From Phormidium tenue FACHB-1050 (lineage in GTDB: Bacteria > Cyanobacteriota > Cyanobacteriia > Pseudanabaenales > Pseudanabaenaceae), in the NCBI RefSeq assembly GCF_014696925.1, contig NZ_JACJQY010000038.1:1-57465 (forward strand): a stretch of DNA of 57,465 nt, written 5' to 3'. Of the stretch, positions 45,901 to 52,515 are shown piece by piece. The position numbers and the translations under genes were made by a program. Each line of letters opens with the position of its first letter. Positions within the stretch are counted from its first letter, which is position 1. Below the pieces are notes generated by a model. The model searched no databases, had not been told where the DNA came from, and worked only from the letters and a program-made list of their open reading frames with translations.

Positions 45901-46891
45901 GGATCTCTAACCGTAATCCATGAGGATCATTTTGGGGCATCATTGCAAATGCTATCTGCGGGAGTAAATCAGGCAACCAACGTTTGTATTTATCATCAAC
46001 TGGAATATCCCCTTGGATTTTATGATCATACGAGTCTGCAAATGCTCTAAATGGAGAGCCTAAACTTGCTGGAAGTCCATCCTCTCGCTGACGAGCAATA
46101 TCACATAGCATTGACAACAGCAAAGGCGTTTCGCCAAGTCTCCTCAACCGATCGCCTAATCGATTTAACATTTGCTCACTTTGCTGAGGCAAACACTTTT
46201 CGATAAACTGACGCATCTCGCGATTGCTTAATGGCAGCATCTCCATTTGCTTAGCAATCCCCAAGTTACGACTCACCCCTAGCACCCTAGTCGTGAAAAT
46301 CATCGGTGTTTTTCGATACTTCTTGCGAAAAGCTTCTACATCATGACTGGGATTCCGATCTTGAAAATAGGAAGGTAACTCGTTTATACCATCTATCAAA
46401 AGCAGTAAACGACCAGCAAACAAAAGATCTATTATCGTTTCTTCATTTAGCCGTCTTTGAATACCAGTTTCCAAAACGTCTTGGATTAAAGCAATTATAG
46501 AGGGGAAACTTTGCCAAGAGCGTAGTTTTACTAGCACAGGAATTAAAGCTTCTGAATTGCTTTGAGCTTCCTGAGCCTTGTTCAATAGCAACTGTTGTAA
46601 AGCTGTTGATTTTCCCGAACCTGCTTTCCCCATCAACAACACATGATCCTGTGCATACTTGTATATTTCAAGTACAGGTATTGGTGGCTCAGCGTTTTGA
46701 TCTTTGTCCGCCTCTTGCTTAGATCCCTTTTTGTTTTCTGGTTGTGGCTGTACAACCTGCATCTTTAGCTCAAAAAAATCAGGTTGAGATTGCTCACAGT
46801 CGTCATCCATCAGCGTATACAAACGCAATGATTCATGACAGGTTGCTACCACTGACTCTAAATAACCATCAAAACAAATCTCCGTACCCAT
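42926..46891 (-). CDS. NACHT-type NTPase with a long HEAT-repeat array
   Basis: The 1321-residue protein has a short N-terminal region (about 1-80), a NACHT NTPase with Walker A GKAGSGKST (about 88-96), Walker B LLLLIDGINELP (about 162-173) and a winged-helix-like part ending FRHQLIQEYYAAEYL (near 385). About 19 regular 31-residue HEAT repeats of the type SDKAVEALIHALKD...VRRxAADALGKI follow (about 520-1110). The C-terminal domain, from ARCKYYNYKIYDTPLQE through YDLRGAKIG to the end, is one I recall from other cyanobacterial NACHT proteins. NACHT proteins with such sensors act in bacterial antiphage defence. No toxic effector domain is fused, so the effector may be a partner. The frame is open from TTG 46927, but ATG 46891 is the likely start. 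Confidence 0.85.
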   Translation of the reverse strand: MGTEICFDGYLESVVATCHESLRLYTLMDDDCEQSQPDFFELKMQVVQPQPENKKGSKQEADKDQNAEPPIPVLEIYKYAQDHVLLMGKAGSGKSTALQQLLLNKAQEAQSNSEALIPVLVKLRSWQSFPSIIALIQDVLETGIQRRLNEETIIDLLFAGRLLLLIDGINELPSYFQDRNPSHDVEAFRKKYRKTPMIFTTRVLGVSRNLGIAKQMEMLPLSNREMRQFIEKCLPQQSEQMLNRLGDRLRRLGETPLLLSMLCDIARQREDGLPASLGSPFRAFADSYDHKIQGDIPVDDKYKRWLPDLLPQIAFAMMPQNDPHGLRLEIPKFEAENILAKLLDNKKLDNPCDYAKQWLENLLKYHLIQIKTDQIIEFRHQLIQEYYAAEYLRKQLDSLTNEEIQKSYLNYLDWTESLALMLDCEDREDQAVSLVRLALDVDLRLGARLAGAVKYGFQEKTVGLLIREIEERKIPKLYAIKLLGETRSDVAINLVILNLGYIEPYMCWEAVEAFVNIGSDKVVDSLVHALKDTNSYMRCEAASALGEIRSDKSIEILSDALKDEDVYVRRNVADALGKIASDKTIEPLCNALKDEDVYVRRNVADALGKTISDKAIKPLCNALSDIDYYVHKNASEALVNIDINIAIEALSHAAKHQDFVVRWNATGSLGNISSDKVIEPLIHSLNDEDFGVRRNAVQSLGKIDSNQVIDPLIYALKDTNPDVRKKAVKILSKADSNIDRIVETLICTFEDENVDVRREVIKALENISGNKAFETLVHALEDEDIYVRRNAVKALQNIGSDQAVVAITTALKDQDCNVRWDSETALIMIKNESATEAIFPNLENVDSYMRWKAVEELGKISSDKAVEELIHYLTTDIDECVRRRAASELGKICSDKAVEALIHALTTDNFSVRLEADKALVKISSDRVINALSHILKDKDSCARREVVGILVKIANEDAVEALSSALTNKDFYTHSNAAKALVKIGNDQAVKALSSALKNKNLFIRGNSAKALVEIGNDKAIESLFSAFKDEDNDISCNAKWALEKIENDKVVICLIDALTEENSDIRYKASDALGNICNDKAIKPLIITLEDLDSNVSWSAAESLKDFIKADRNLPILTQQLPHLLTLIPTEASQQALSVITAIQARCKYYNYKIYDTPLQETENHANPLENTLKELTKAIKNMPDEPKQDSPKYDLRGAKIGKLIDNIGVYNENNFAPEQKQNLADAAKEIQDLLDQLAKTYPSATEAEAKDIVKATFEEIKTNHPDKWKILWTQILNPERWLNGGKAALSEATKHYAENSVILKVTIAFFDGFSADEE
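45075..45260 (-). repeat. Near-identical tandem HEAT units inside the NACHT gene
   Basis: Two neighbouring 93-base units encode the same stretch ALKDEDVYVRRNVADALGK and are nearly identical in DNA, while other units are diverged. This points to a recent unit duplication. Confidence 0.8.
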
Positions 46892-46924
46892 GCCGTAAAT
46901 TAACCCCGTAGGACATAGCGGCGA
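46861..46924. repeat. 64-bp direct repeat, left copy (5' end of the NACHT gene)
   Basis: It matches 47609-47672 in the same orientation with 5 differences in 64 positions. This copy contains the NACHT start codon and the codons around it. Confidence 0.85.
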
Positions 46925-47043
46925 CAATATCTTCGCGTGAGGAATTGCAACAATATTAGCTTAAATTTTCAAGTTAAAATATTCCGACTGAAATAGCGAT
47001 CGCCTCCCAAACACAACCACAAACCACCAAAAGCAAAATACTC
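46925..47043. promoter_or_regulatory. Divergent promoter region of the NACHT operon and the unknown gene
   Basis: This short A/T-rich stretch, with the first bases of the 64-bp repeat just to its left, separates two genes that start away from each other. It must hold both promoters. No clear operator was identified. One HIP1 site is present. Confidence 0.5.
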
Positions 47044-47613
47044 ATGAGTGAATCAATTAAAGCAACCCGCGCCACCGTTGCGATCGGCGCATTAACTGTC
47101 GATGCTTTTATGTTACCCGATGGTAGTTATCGAATGTCTCAGACTCAAGCAGCAGATCTAGTAGGATTAAGCGAACGAAACGCCCGCGAATTTTTGGACT
47201 CTAAGACCTTTGAACGCTTAGCAGGAGAGGGCTATACGCCCGCGATATTTGATATTGATAGCGAACAATCACGCGGTCAAAGTCGCTTTAGAGGCTTACC
47301 GTTAGAGGTCGTGGTTATCTACTGGGTTTATCAGTGCTATCGAGGTAACAAACAAGCCTTTTCGCTATTAATTGCCCTTGCTACTGAATCTCTAGAGCGT
47401 AGATTTGACAATGCTTTTGGTGTGGTTCGGACAGAACAAGAGCGCAACGATACAACTACGATAAAAATCAAAGCTCTTGAACAAGCACTTTCTAGTTTGG
47501 GTGAAGGTTTTGCGATTGATGATGAGATCCGCCGTGAATTAAATGAACTGAAAACATGGCTGAGAGATCATGCCATTGATCCCTATGAGTTGCCGAATAG
47601 CGATCGCAAATAA
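47044..47613 (+). CDS. Uncharacterised protein with possible N-terminal DNA-binding segment
   Basis: I do not recognise the family with certainty. The 189-residue protein has a beta-rich start (VAIGALTVDAFMLPDGSYRM), a helix-turn-helix-like stretch SQTQAADLVGLSERNAREFL (about 32-51), a central YWVYQCYRGNKQAFSLLIAL and ALATESLERRFDNAFGVVRT (about 108-140), and a charged helical C terminus. The plan recalls regulators found near cyanobacterial mobile or plasmid genes. It diverges from the NACHT operon and lies between 64-bp direct repeats, the second of which begins within its last codon. A regulator of the operon is possible but only inferred. Confidence 0.65.
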   Translation: MSESIKATRATVAIGALTVDAFMLPDGSYRMSQTQAADLVGLSERNAREFLDSKTFERLAGEGYTPAIFDIDSEQSRGQSRFRGLPLEVVVIYWVYQCYRGNKQAFSLLIALATESLERRFDNAFGVVRTEQERNDTTTIKIKALEQALSSLGEGFAIDDEIRRELNELKTWLRDHAIDPYELPNSDRK

Positions 47614-47672
47614 CTATCAAAACAAATCTCAGCACCCATGCCGTAAATCAACCCCATAGGACATAGCGGCGA
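47609..47672 (-). pseudogene. Remnant of a second NACHT gene start (right direct repeat)
   Basis: On the minus strand this reads LIYGMGAEICFDSYL, matching LIYGMGTEICFDGYL at the start of the NACHT gene. It has no downstream coding, because it ends in the neighbouring unknown gene. It is either a leftover of a duplicated NACHT gene or one side of an integration or recombination scar. Confidence 0.7.
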
Positions 47673-47924
47673 AATATTTGCTATATCATAACTTTTTTAG
47701 ATTAAAAATCAAACAAGCTTCCTAAACAGCACAGGTTTAAGATCCCCGACTTTTTCTAAGCAAGCAAAGTCAACTTGCAAATTTACAAAAAAAGTCGGGG
47801 ATCTGTGACTTTACAGTTTTCTTTTGCTTACTTGCTTAAGCCAAAAGGCGATCGCGCGTTACTTTACTTTTTAGGGGTAAAATCTAAAGGATTTTCTTGT
47901 ACATTTACCTAAAAAATTTTGCTT
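47614..47924. other. Spacer with the NACHT remnant and a GATCCCCGACTTTTT inverted repeat
   Basis: Apart from the remnant it holds AGATCCCCGACTTTTT (about 47741) and AAAAAGTCGGGGATCT (about 47790-47806), a roughly 66-bp inverted-repeat element. No further gene is visible. Confidence 0.7.
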
Positions 47925-49052
47925 ATGTACGACTGCATTGTTGTGGGAGCAGGTCCATCTGGTGGTTCAGCATCCTATCATTTGGCAAAACGAGGACGAT
48001 CAGTTTTGCTACTCGAAAAAGAGAGCCTGCCTCGCTACAAACCCTGTGGTGGTGGCGTTTCGCCGATGGTACAAGAGTGGTTTGACTTTGACTTTTCGCC
48101 AGCAGTATCTCTGACAGTCCAACAAATTCGCTACACATGGCAAATGGGCGATCCTGAACTTGTCGCCCTTGAAACCAAAGAACCCGTCTGGATGGTGCGT
48201 CGCGATGTTTTTGATCATTACCTTGTGCAGCAAGCCCAAAAACTAGGCGTAGAACTTCGCGATAATACTGGCGTTACAGGTATTGAATGGAAAAGCGATC
48301 GCTGGTTAGTCAAAACCGAAAATGATGTATTTGAAGCCAAATATGTGATCGCCGCTGATGGGGCAAAAGGCTCCATGGCAAAATGGCTAGGATTTAAAGA
48401 GCGCAAGCGTCGCATGGGAGCAGCTCTCGAAGTCGAAGCCCCGCACCCAGCACCCGATGTCAGTGCTGCTCACTTTGATTTTGGCTCTGTTCAAAATGGA
48501 TATATTTGGAACTTCCCAAAGGCTGACGGTTATTCCATCGGAGCAGGGACTTTTATCGGTGGCGAAAAGCAAAATCTCAAGGAGATTGCCGCGAAATATG
48601 CTCAGGAATTTGGAATTAACGTCACTTCCATGAAGCAATTTGGGCATCCCATTTGCCTATGGGATGGTCACCAACCACTGCATACGCAAAATGCCCTACT
48701 CACAGGCGAATCGGCTTGTATTGTTGATCCCTTCACGGCGGAGGGCATCCGTCCTTCGCTCTTAACTGGTATGTTTGCTGGTCAAGCGATCGATGAAGCG
48801 ATCGGTGGTAATGCTGATGCGCTCAAGCAATATACTCTCAAAGTCCAAGAAGAATGGGGAGAAGACATGGTATGGGCGCAACGCATTGCCAATATTTTCT
48901 ATCGCATTCCTAGTTTTGGCTACAAGATGGGAGTGAAGCGTCCTAGTGCTAGTCAACGCATGGGGAAAATTCTCTGTGGTGAGATGCGTTATCGTGATGT
49001 GGCAGGAGCCGCCATTAAGCGCCTAACTAAGGGCTTAATGGGCATGAAGTAA
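47925..49052 (+). CDS. Geranylgeranyl reductase family FAD-dependent oxidoreductase
   Basis: The 375-residue flavoprotein has the Rossmann motif DCIVVGAGPSGGSASYHLAKRG, given here as VVGAGPSGGSASYHLAKRG (about 6-24), then LPRYKPCGGGVSP (about 36-48), VIAADGAKGSMAKWLG (about 142-157) and the second FAD motif GESACIVDPFTAEGIRPSL (about 261-279). The family includes ChlP, which reduces the geranylgeranyl tail of chlorophyll precursors, and archaeal lipid reductases. It is shorter than typical ChlP, so I regard it as a paralogue with unknown isoprenoid substrate. ATG 47925 is preferred over TTG 47919. A terminator hairpin follows. Confidence 0.85.
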   Translation: MYDCIVVGAGPSGGSASYHLAKRGRSVLLLEKESLPRYKPCGGGVSPMVQEWFDFDFSPAVSLTVQQIRYTWQMGDPELVALETKEPVWMVRRDVFDHYLVQQAQKLGVELRDNTGVTGIEWKSDRWLVKTENDVFEAKYVIAADGAKGSMAKWLGFKERKRRMGAALEVEAPHPAPDVSAAHFDFGSVQNGYIWNFPKADGYSIGAGTFIGGEKQNLKEIAAKYAQEFGINVTSMKQFGHPICLWDGHQPLHTQNALLTGESACIVDPFTAEGIRPSLLTGMFAGQAIDEAIGGNADALKQYTLKVQEEWGEDMVWAQRIANIFYRIPSFGYKMGVKRPSASQRMGKILCGEMRYRDVAGAAIKRLTKGLMGMK

Positions 49053-49084
49053 AAGAAGAGGTGGCTCTGCCACCTCTTCTTTTA
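49051..49084 (+). terminator. Intrinsic terminator after the geranylgeranyl reductase family gene
   Basis: Arms 49051-49065 and 49069-49083 pair perfectly around TCT and end in four T residues. The stem starts inside the stop codon. Confidence 0.8.
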
Positions 49085-49086
49085 TA

Positions 49087-49175
49087 GGACTTACGCAAAA
49101 ATGCCCTGAGATCCTGATTCCATCATAGGGGCAATTCATGAATTGCCCCTACATCTAGTTCTTTTGCGTAAGTCT
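49087..49175. repeat. Element with GGACTTACGCA ends
   Basis: AGGACTTACGCAAAA and TTTTGCGTAAGTCTT are inverted at about 49087 and 49175. The centre contains GGGGCAATTCATGAATTGCCCC, a perfect palindrome at about 49128-49149. The same end sequence starts the repeat at 51520. Confidence 0.75.
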
Positions 49176-49204
49176 TATTTAATAGAAAATTTCCCAATAA
49201 AAAT

Positions 49205-50302
49205 ATGACTAAAAAAAATTATCGATTGCTATTTCTATCTACTCCTGTGGGAGCATTGGGATCAGGAATCGGTGGGGGCGTGGAATTGACCTTGCAAAAT
49301 GCGGCGAAAGCTTTAATGGCTAAAGGGCATGAAGTGGAAATCGTCGCGCCTGAAGGTTCCGTTACCAATGTCACTAAACTGACTCAAATAGCAGGAACCA
49401 TCCAAACTTCAGCCCAAACTCAAGTGGGCGCTGATATGGTTGTCCTTCCTCAAAACTCGGTTCTCGAAAATATGTGGAGCTATGCGAGGGAATCACAGGA
49501 TCAGTTTGATTTGTTATTTAACTTTGCCTATGATTGGCTACCTCTGTACCTCACACCATTTTTTCGCCGCCCGATCGCTCATTGGATCAGCATGTCGTCA
49601 CTTTCGCCTGTAATGGATGCGATGGTATCGAAAACTTCCGCGCTTTGCCCTGATGCGATCGCCGTTAATACTCGCGCCTGTGCGGATACTTTTAGTCATG
49701 GCGATCGCCTGATGATTATGGGTAAGGGGATTGATGTAACGCAATATAATTTTGTCACTAAGCCAGATAAACCAAGCCTTGCATGGGTCGGACGTATTTC
49801 TCCCGAAAAGGGTTTAGAGGATGCTGTCGAAGCCGCAGAGGAAAGTGGATTCCCTTTGCATATTTTCGGATTAATTCAAGATCAGAGCTATTGGCTGGAT
49901 ATTCAGGCTTCTTTTCCTAAAGCTGAACTTCATTATGAAGGATTTTTATCTACTGATGGTTTGCAACAAAAACTAGGACAATGTAGTGCTTTATTAATGA
50001 CTCCCCGTTGGGTTGAAGCCTTTGGGAATGCTGCGATTGAGGCGTTTGCCTGTGGTGTGCCTGTAATATCCTATCGTTCTGGAGGACTTACTGAGATCGT
50101 TCGGCATGGCAAAACAGGATTTCTTGTGGAAATGGGAAGTGTGTCTGGTTTGATTGAAGCAATTTCTAAATTAGACCAAATCGATCGCGTTACCTGTCGC
50201 CAACAACTTGAAGCGGAATATTCTTTAGAAGTATGGGGCGATCGCCTAGAAAAATGGTTTGACAAACTGATTTCAAGCTATGGCAAGACGCAAATCATCT
50301 AA
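49205..50302 (+). CDS. Family 4 glycosyltransferase
   Basis: The 365-residue GT-B enzyme has an N-terminal acceptor domain with a glycine-rich GALGSGIGGGVELTLQNAAK (about 17-36). The nucleotide-sugar domain contains WVGRISPEKGLEDAVEAAE (about 193-211), and WVEAFGNAAIEAFACGVPVI with the E-x7-E motif at about 269-288. Members transfer sugars to lipids, other sugars or small molecules. The acceptor is unknown. It follows an inverted-repeat element and precedes an 17-bp hairpin at 50309. Confidence 0.87.
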   Translation: MTKKNYRLLFLSTPVGALGSGIGGGVELTLQNAAKALMAKGHEVEIVAPEGSVTNVTKLTQIAGTIQTSAQTQVGADMVVLPQNSVLENMWSYARESQDQFDLLFNFAYDWLPLYLTPFFRRPIAHWISMSSLSPVMDAMVSKTSALCPDAIAVNTRACADTFSHGDRLMIMGKGIDVTQYNFVTKPDKPSLAWVGRISPEKGLEDAVEAAEESGFPLHIFGLIQDQSYWLDIQASFPKAELHYEGFLSTDGLQQKLGQCSALLMTPRWVEAFGNAAIEAFACGVPVISYRSGGLTEIVRHGKTGFLVEMGSVSGLIEAISKLDQIDRVTCRQQLEAEYSLEVWGDRLEKWFDKLISSYGKTQII

Positions 50303-50308
50303 AAAAAC

Positions 50309-50345
50309 AAAGAGGATGGCGACGCGAAGCGTCGCCATCCTCTTT
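50309..50345 (+). terminator. Hairpin of the palindromic family after the glycosyltransferase
   Basis: Arms 50309-50325 and 50329-50345 pair perfectly with loop GAA. The centre GGCGACGC differs from the usual GGCGGCGC, yet both arms changed together. Confidence 0.75.
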
Positions 50346-50360
50346 GGGATGATTGTTATA

Positions 50361-50532
50361 ATTACTGATGTTACGTGGAACTCAGATAATGAACCTCTTG
50401 CTGCTAGCATAACAGGGCAACCACGGGGGGATTGCCCCTACCTGTAAATTTTAGATCTTGTAGGGGCTGCGCCCCCGTGCCAGCCCTAGACTTACGCCAT
50501 CGCAAGAATTCCTTCCACGTAACATCAGTAAT
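50361..50532. repeat. 172-bp element with ATTACTGATGTTACGTGGAA ends
   Basis: The terminal inverted repeats (50361-50380 and 50513-50532) are perfect over 20 bases. The body holds GGGGATTGCCCCTACC and GTAGGGGCTGCGCCCC repeats. The ends are the same as those of the element at 23217, whose body is different. No ORF is present. Confidence 0.85.
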
Positions 50533-50559
50533 TATTTAGAAAAGTTTAATCAAAGACAT

Positions 50560-51504
50560 ATGCAAACTATCAAGCTCGGCTCCAATGGTCCAACTGTAAC
50601 CGCGCTAGGTGTGGGAACATGGGCATGGGGTGATACCCTGTTTTGGGCTTACGGCAAGGATTTTGGAGCAAAAGATGTAGCGGAAGCATTTCAAGCTTCT
50701 GTTGATGCAGGCATCACGTTTTTTGATACTGCTGAAGTCTATGGATTTGGTGAGTCAGAACGCTTAATTGGTCAGTTTTGTAAGCAAACTTCGCAACCAA
50801 TACAGATCGCCACCAAATATTTTCCATTACCTTGGCGTTGGCAAAGATCAGCGATCGCTGAGGCTCTAACCGCTAGTCTTGAGCGTTTACAAACAGAGCA
50901 AATTAGTCTCTATCAAATTCACTGGCCTTTAGAATTTCTACTCAAGACCAAGGACTTTATGGAAGTTCTTGCGGAGGAAGTGAAAAAAGGACGCATTCAA
51001 TCGGTGGGAGTCAGCAATTATTCTGCGGCTCAAATGGCGCTAGCTCATCAATATCTTGCCGAAAAGGGCATTCCGCTAGCGGTGAATCAAGTTCCTTACT
51101 CTTTATTAACTAGACAAATTGAGCAGAATGGAACTCTCGAAAAGGCGAGACAATTGGGAGTGACGATTCTTGCCTATAGTCCCCTTGCTCAAGGTTTATT
51201 GACTGGGAAATATACACCAGAATCAGTGAAATCTCTTCAAGGTGCTCGACGCATTGATCCTCGCTTTAGTCCTAATGGCTTGCAAAAGCTAGAGCCTTTA
51301 TTCTCAACGCTAAAGGATCTATCTGAAAAATATGATAAAACACTGGCTCAGGTTTCTTTAAATTGGCTTGTTGCTCAAGGAAATATCATCCCAATCCCTG
51401 GGGCGAAAAATGCCAATCAAGCCAAACAAAATGCTGGTGCTTTAGGTTGGTCATTAACACCTGAAGAAGTAGAACTACTCCGCCTCAAAGCGCCAAAAAT
51501 ATAA
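50560..51504 (+). CDS. Aldo/keto reductase
   Basis: The 314-residue NADPH-dependent (beta/alpha)8 barrel has catalytic D and Y in FFDTAEVYGFGESERLIG (about 54-71), K in IATKYFPLP and H in YQIHWPL. The cofactor-binding part is IPIPGAKNANQAKQNAGAL near residue 285. The substrate is probably a small aldehyde or ketone and cannot be told from sequence. It follows the inverted-repeat element and is likely a single transcription unit. Confidence 0.9.
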   Translation: MQTIKLGSNGPTVTALGVGTWAWGDTLFWAYGKDFGAKDVAEAFQASVDAGITFFDTAEVYGFGESERLIGQFCKQTSQPIQIATKYFPLPWRWQRSAIAEALTASLERLQTEQISLYQIHWPLEFLLKTKDFMEVLAEEVKKGRIQSVGVSNYSAAQMALAHQYLAEKGIPLAVNQVPYSLLTRQIEQNGTLEKARQLGVTILAYSPLAQGLLTGKYTPESVKSLQGARRIDPRFSPNGLQKLEPLFSTLKDLSEKYDKTLAQVSLNWLVAQGNIIPIPGAKNANQAKQNAGALGWSLTPEEVELLRLKAPKI

Positions 51505-51519
51505 TCCTTAATTATTTAA

Positions 51520-51690
51520 AGGACTTACGCAGTAGCCCTGCACTCAAGTGCGGGCTAAAAGTTCAAACCCGTTGAAACGGGTTGCTGGAAATATTCTGTA
51601 GTCCACTTCAGTGGACTTGAGCTTTTAGCCAAGAACTTGAGTTCTTGGTTCTCAAGAAGTGCCGCGCTTTGCGTGGTACTTCTTGAGGAT
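51520..51690. repeat. Composite repeat with GCCCTGCACTCAAGTGCGGG hairpin
   Basis: From AGGACTTACGCA it runs through the GCACTCAAGTGC hairpin, AACCCGTTGAAACGGGTT, GTCCACTTCAGTGGAC and CCAAGAACTTGAGTTCTTGG, then AAGAAGTGCC/GGTACTTCTT-type arms up to the SOUL gene stop. Most of the body also occurs inside the 23272-23457 insertion. Confidence 0.75.
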
Positions 51691-51693
51691 TCA

Positions 51694-52293
51694 TTATCGC
51701 TTGCGAATGGGAATTTGGACTTCGCGACGCTTTAACGGAGATGGCGTATAGGGAGAGTCGTAGAGAAATTCTCGTGGTTCACCAATAATTTCATACTCTG
51801 GATGATTAACTAGCCACTGTTTTAACCTTGCAATATGTTCGGGATAACTACCATAGCCATAGGCTCCCTGTATTCCTAAGCTGACAACGAGCATCGGTGG
51901 ATGGTCTTCTACTTGAATATCAGGAGATATTTGCTGTGGCTTGATCTCGTTATTGTTATACAAAAAGGAAACCTTAGCTTTGCCTTGTTGCATGGGCTGA
52001 TCGATAGTAGCGATCGGGTATCGAGCCTCGACAGGAGCAGTCATGGAAATATTGTTACTGCTGATGTGGCGAAATAACGGATTAAAGGAATAACTGGTAG
52101 CATCGTTAAGGTTGCCTTCATAGGTGTATGTACCTGAGCGATAGGCAGGATATTGCTTAACTTCAATGGTGTCGTGGGGAGTAGGCGAGGGAAATCCGAC
52201 TGGTAGAGGAGCAGACATAGCTTTTTTTACGGCAAAGAATGCAATAGGAAGGGCGATCGCACCAACAATGATGAGCAATGTAGAAAGTTTCAT
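51694..52293 (-). CDS. SOUL family heme-binding-like protein
   Basis: The roughly 199-residue protein starts with a membrane anchor or signal segment (about 4-24) followed by a SOUL domain: DTIEVKQYPAYRSGTYTYEG near residue 42, NISMTAPVEARYP (about 84-96), KVSFLYNN and the C-terminal YDSPYTPSP. SOUL/HBP proteins bind heme or tetrapyrroles loosely. I begin at ATG 52293, because the longer open frame to 52389 crosses a repeat and lacks family similarity. Confidence 0.85.
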   Translation of the reverse strand: MKLSTLLIIVGAIALPIAFFAVKKAMSAPLPVGFPSPTPHDTIEVKQYPAYRSGTYTYEGNLNDATSYSFNPLFRHISSNNISMTAPVEARYPIATIDQPMQQGKAKVSFLYNNNEIKPQQISPDIQVEDHPPMLVVSLGIQGAYGYGSYPEHIARLKQWLVNHPEYEIIGEPREFLYDSPYTPSPLKRREVQIPIRKR

Positions 52294-52404
52294 ATTTCTA
52301 TTGTAAGAGGTATTTCTAACTATGTATAAGCATATGGGCTTGGAGACCAAGCCCCTACCTTTATAAAAATGTAGGGATTTGGTCTCCAAATCCTCTTTAA
52401 CTTA

Positions 52405-52465
52405 CGCAAAAAACAAAAGATAAGTGTCAGTGCGAAGCACTGACACTTATCTTTTGTTTTTTGCG
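52405..52465. repeat. 29-bp perfect hairpin with CGCAAAAAACAAAAG ends
   Basis: Arms 52405-52433 and 52437-52465 pair perfectly with loop GAA. The centre is GTCAGTGC/GCACTGAC, again changed on both sides compared with the main family. Confidence 0.8.
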
Positions 52466-52515
52466 ATAAAGCAAAGTGCTATAAATACTGATAAGTCTTG
52501 AATATGTAGATAACA

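Noticed and set aside
2944-52465. CRISPR array
   Set aside because: The repeated units are dispersed palindromes with long unequal distances. No direct repeats with regular spacers, and no Cas genes, are present.
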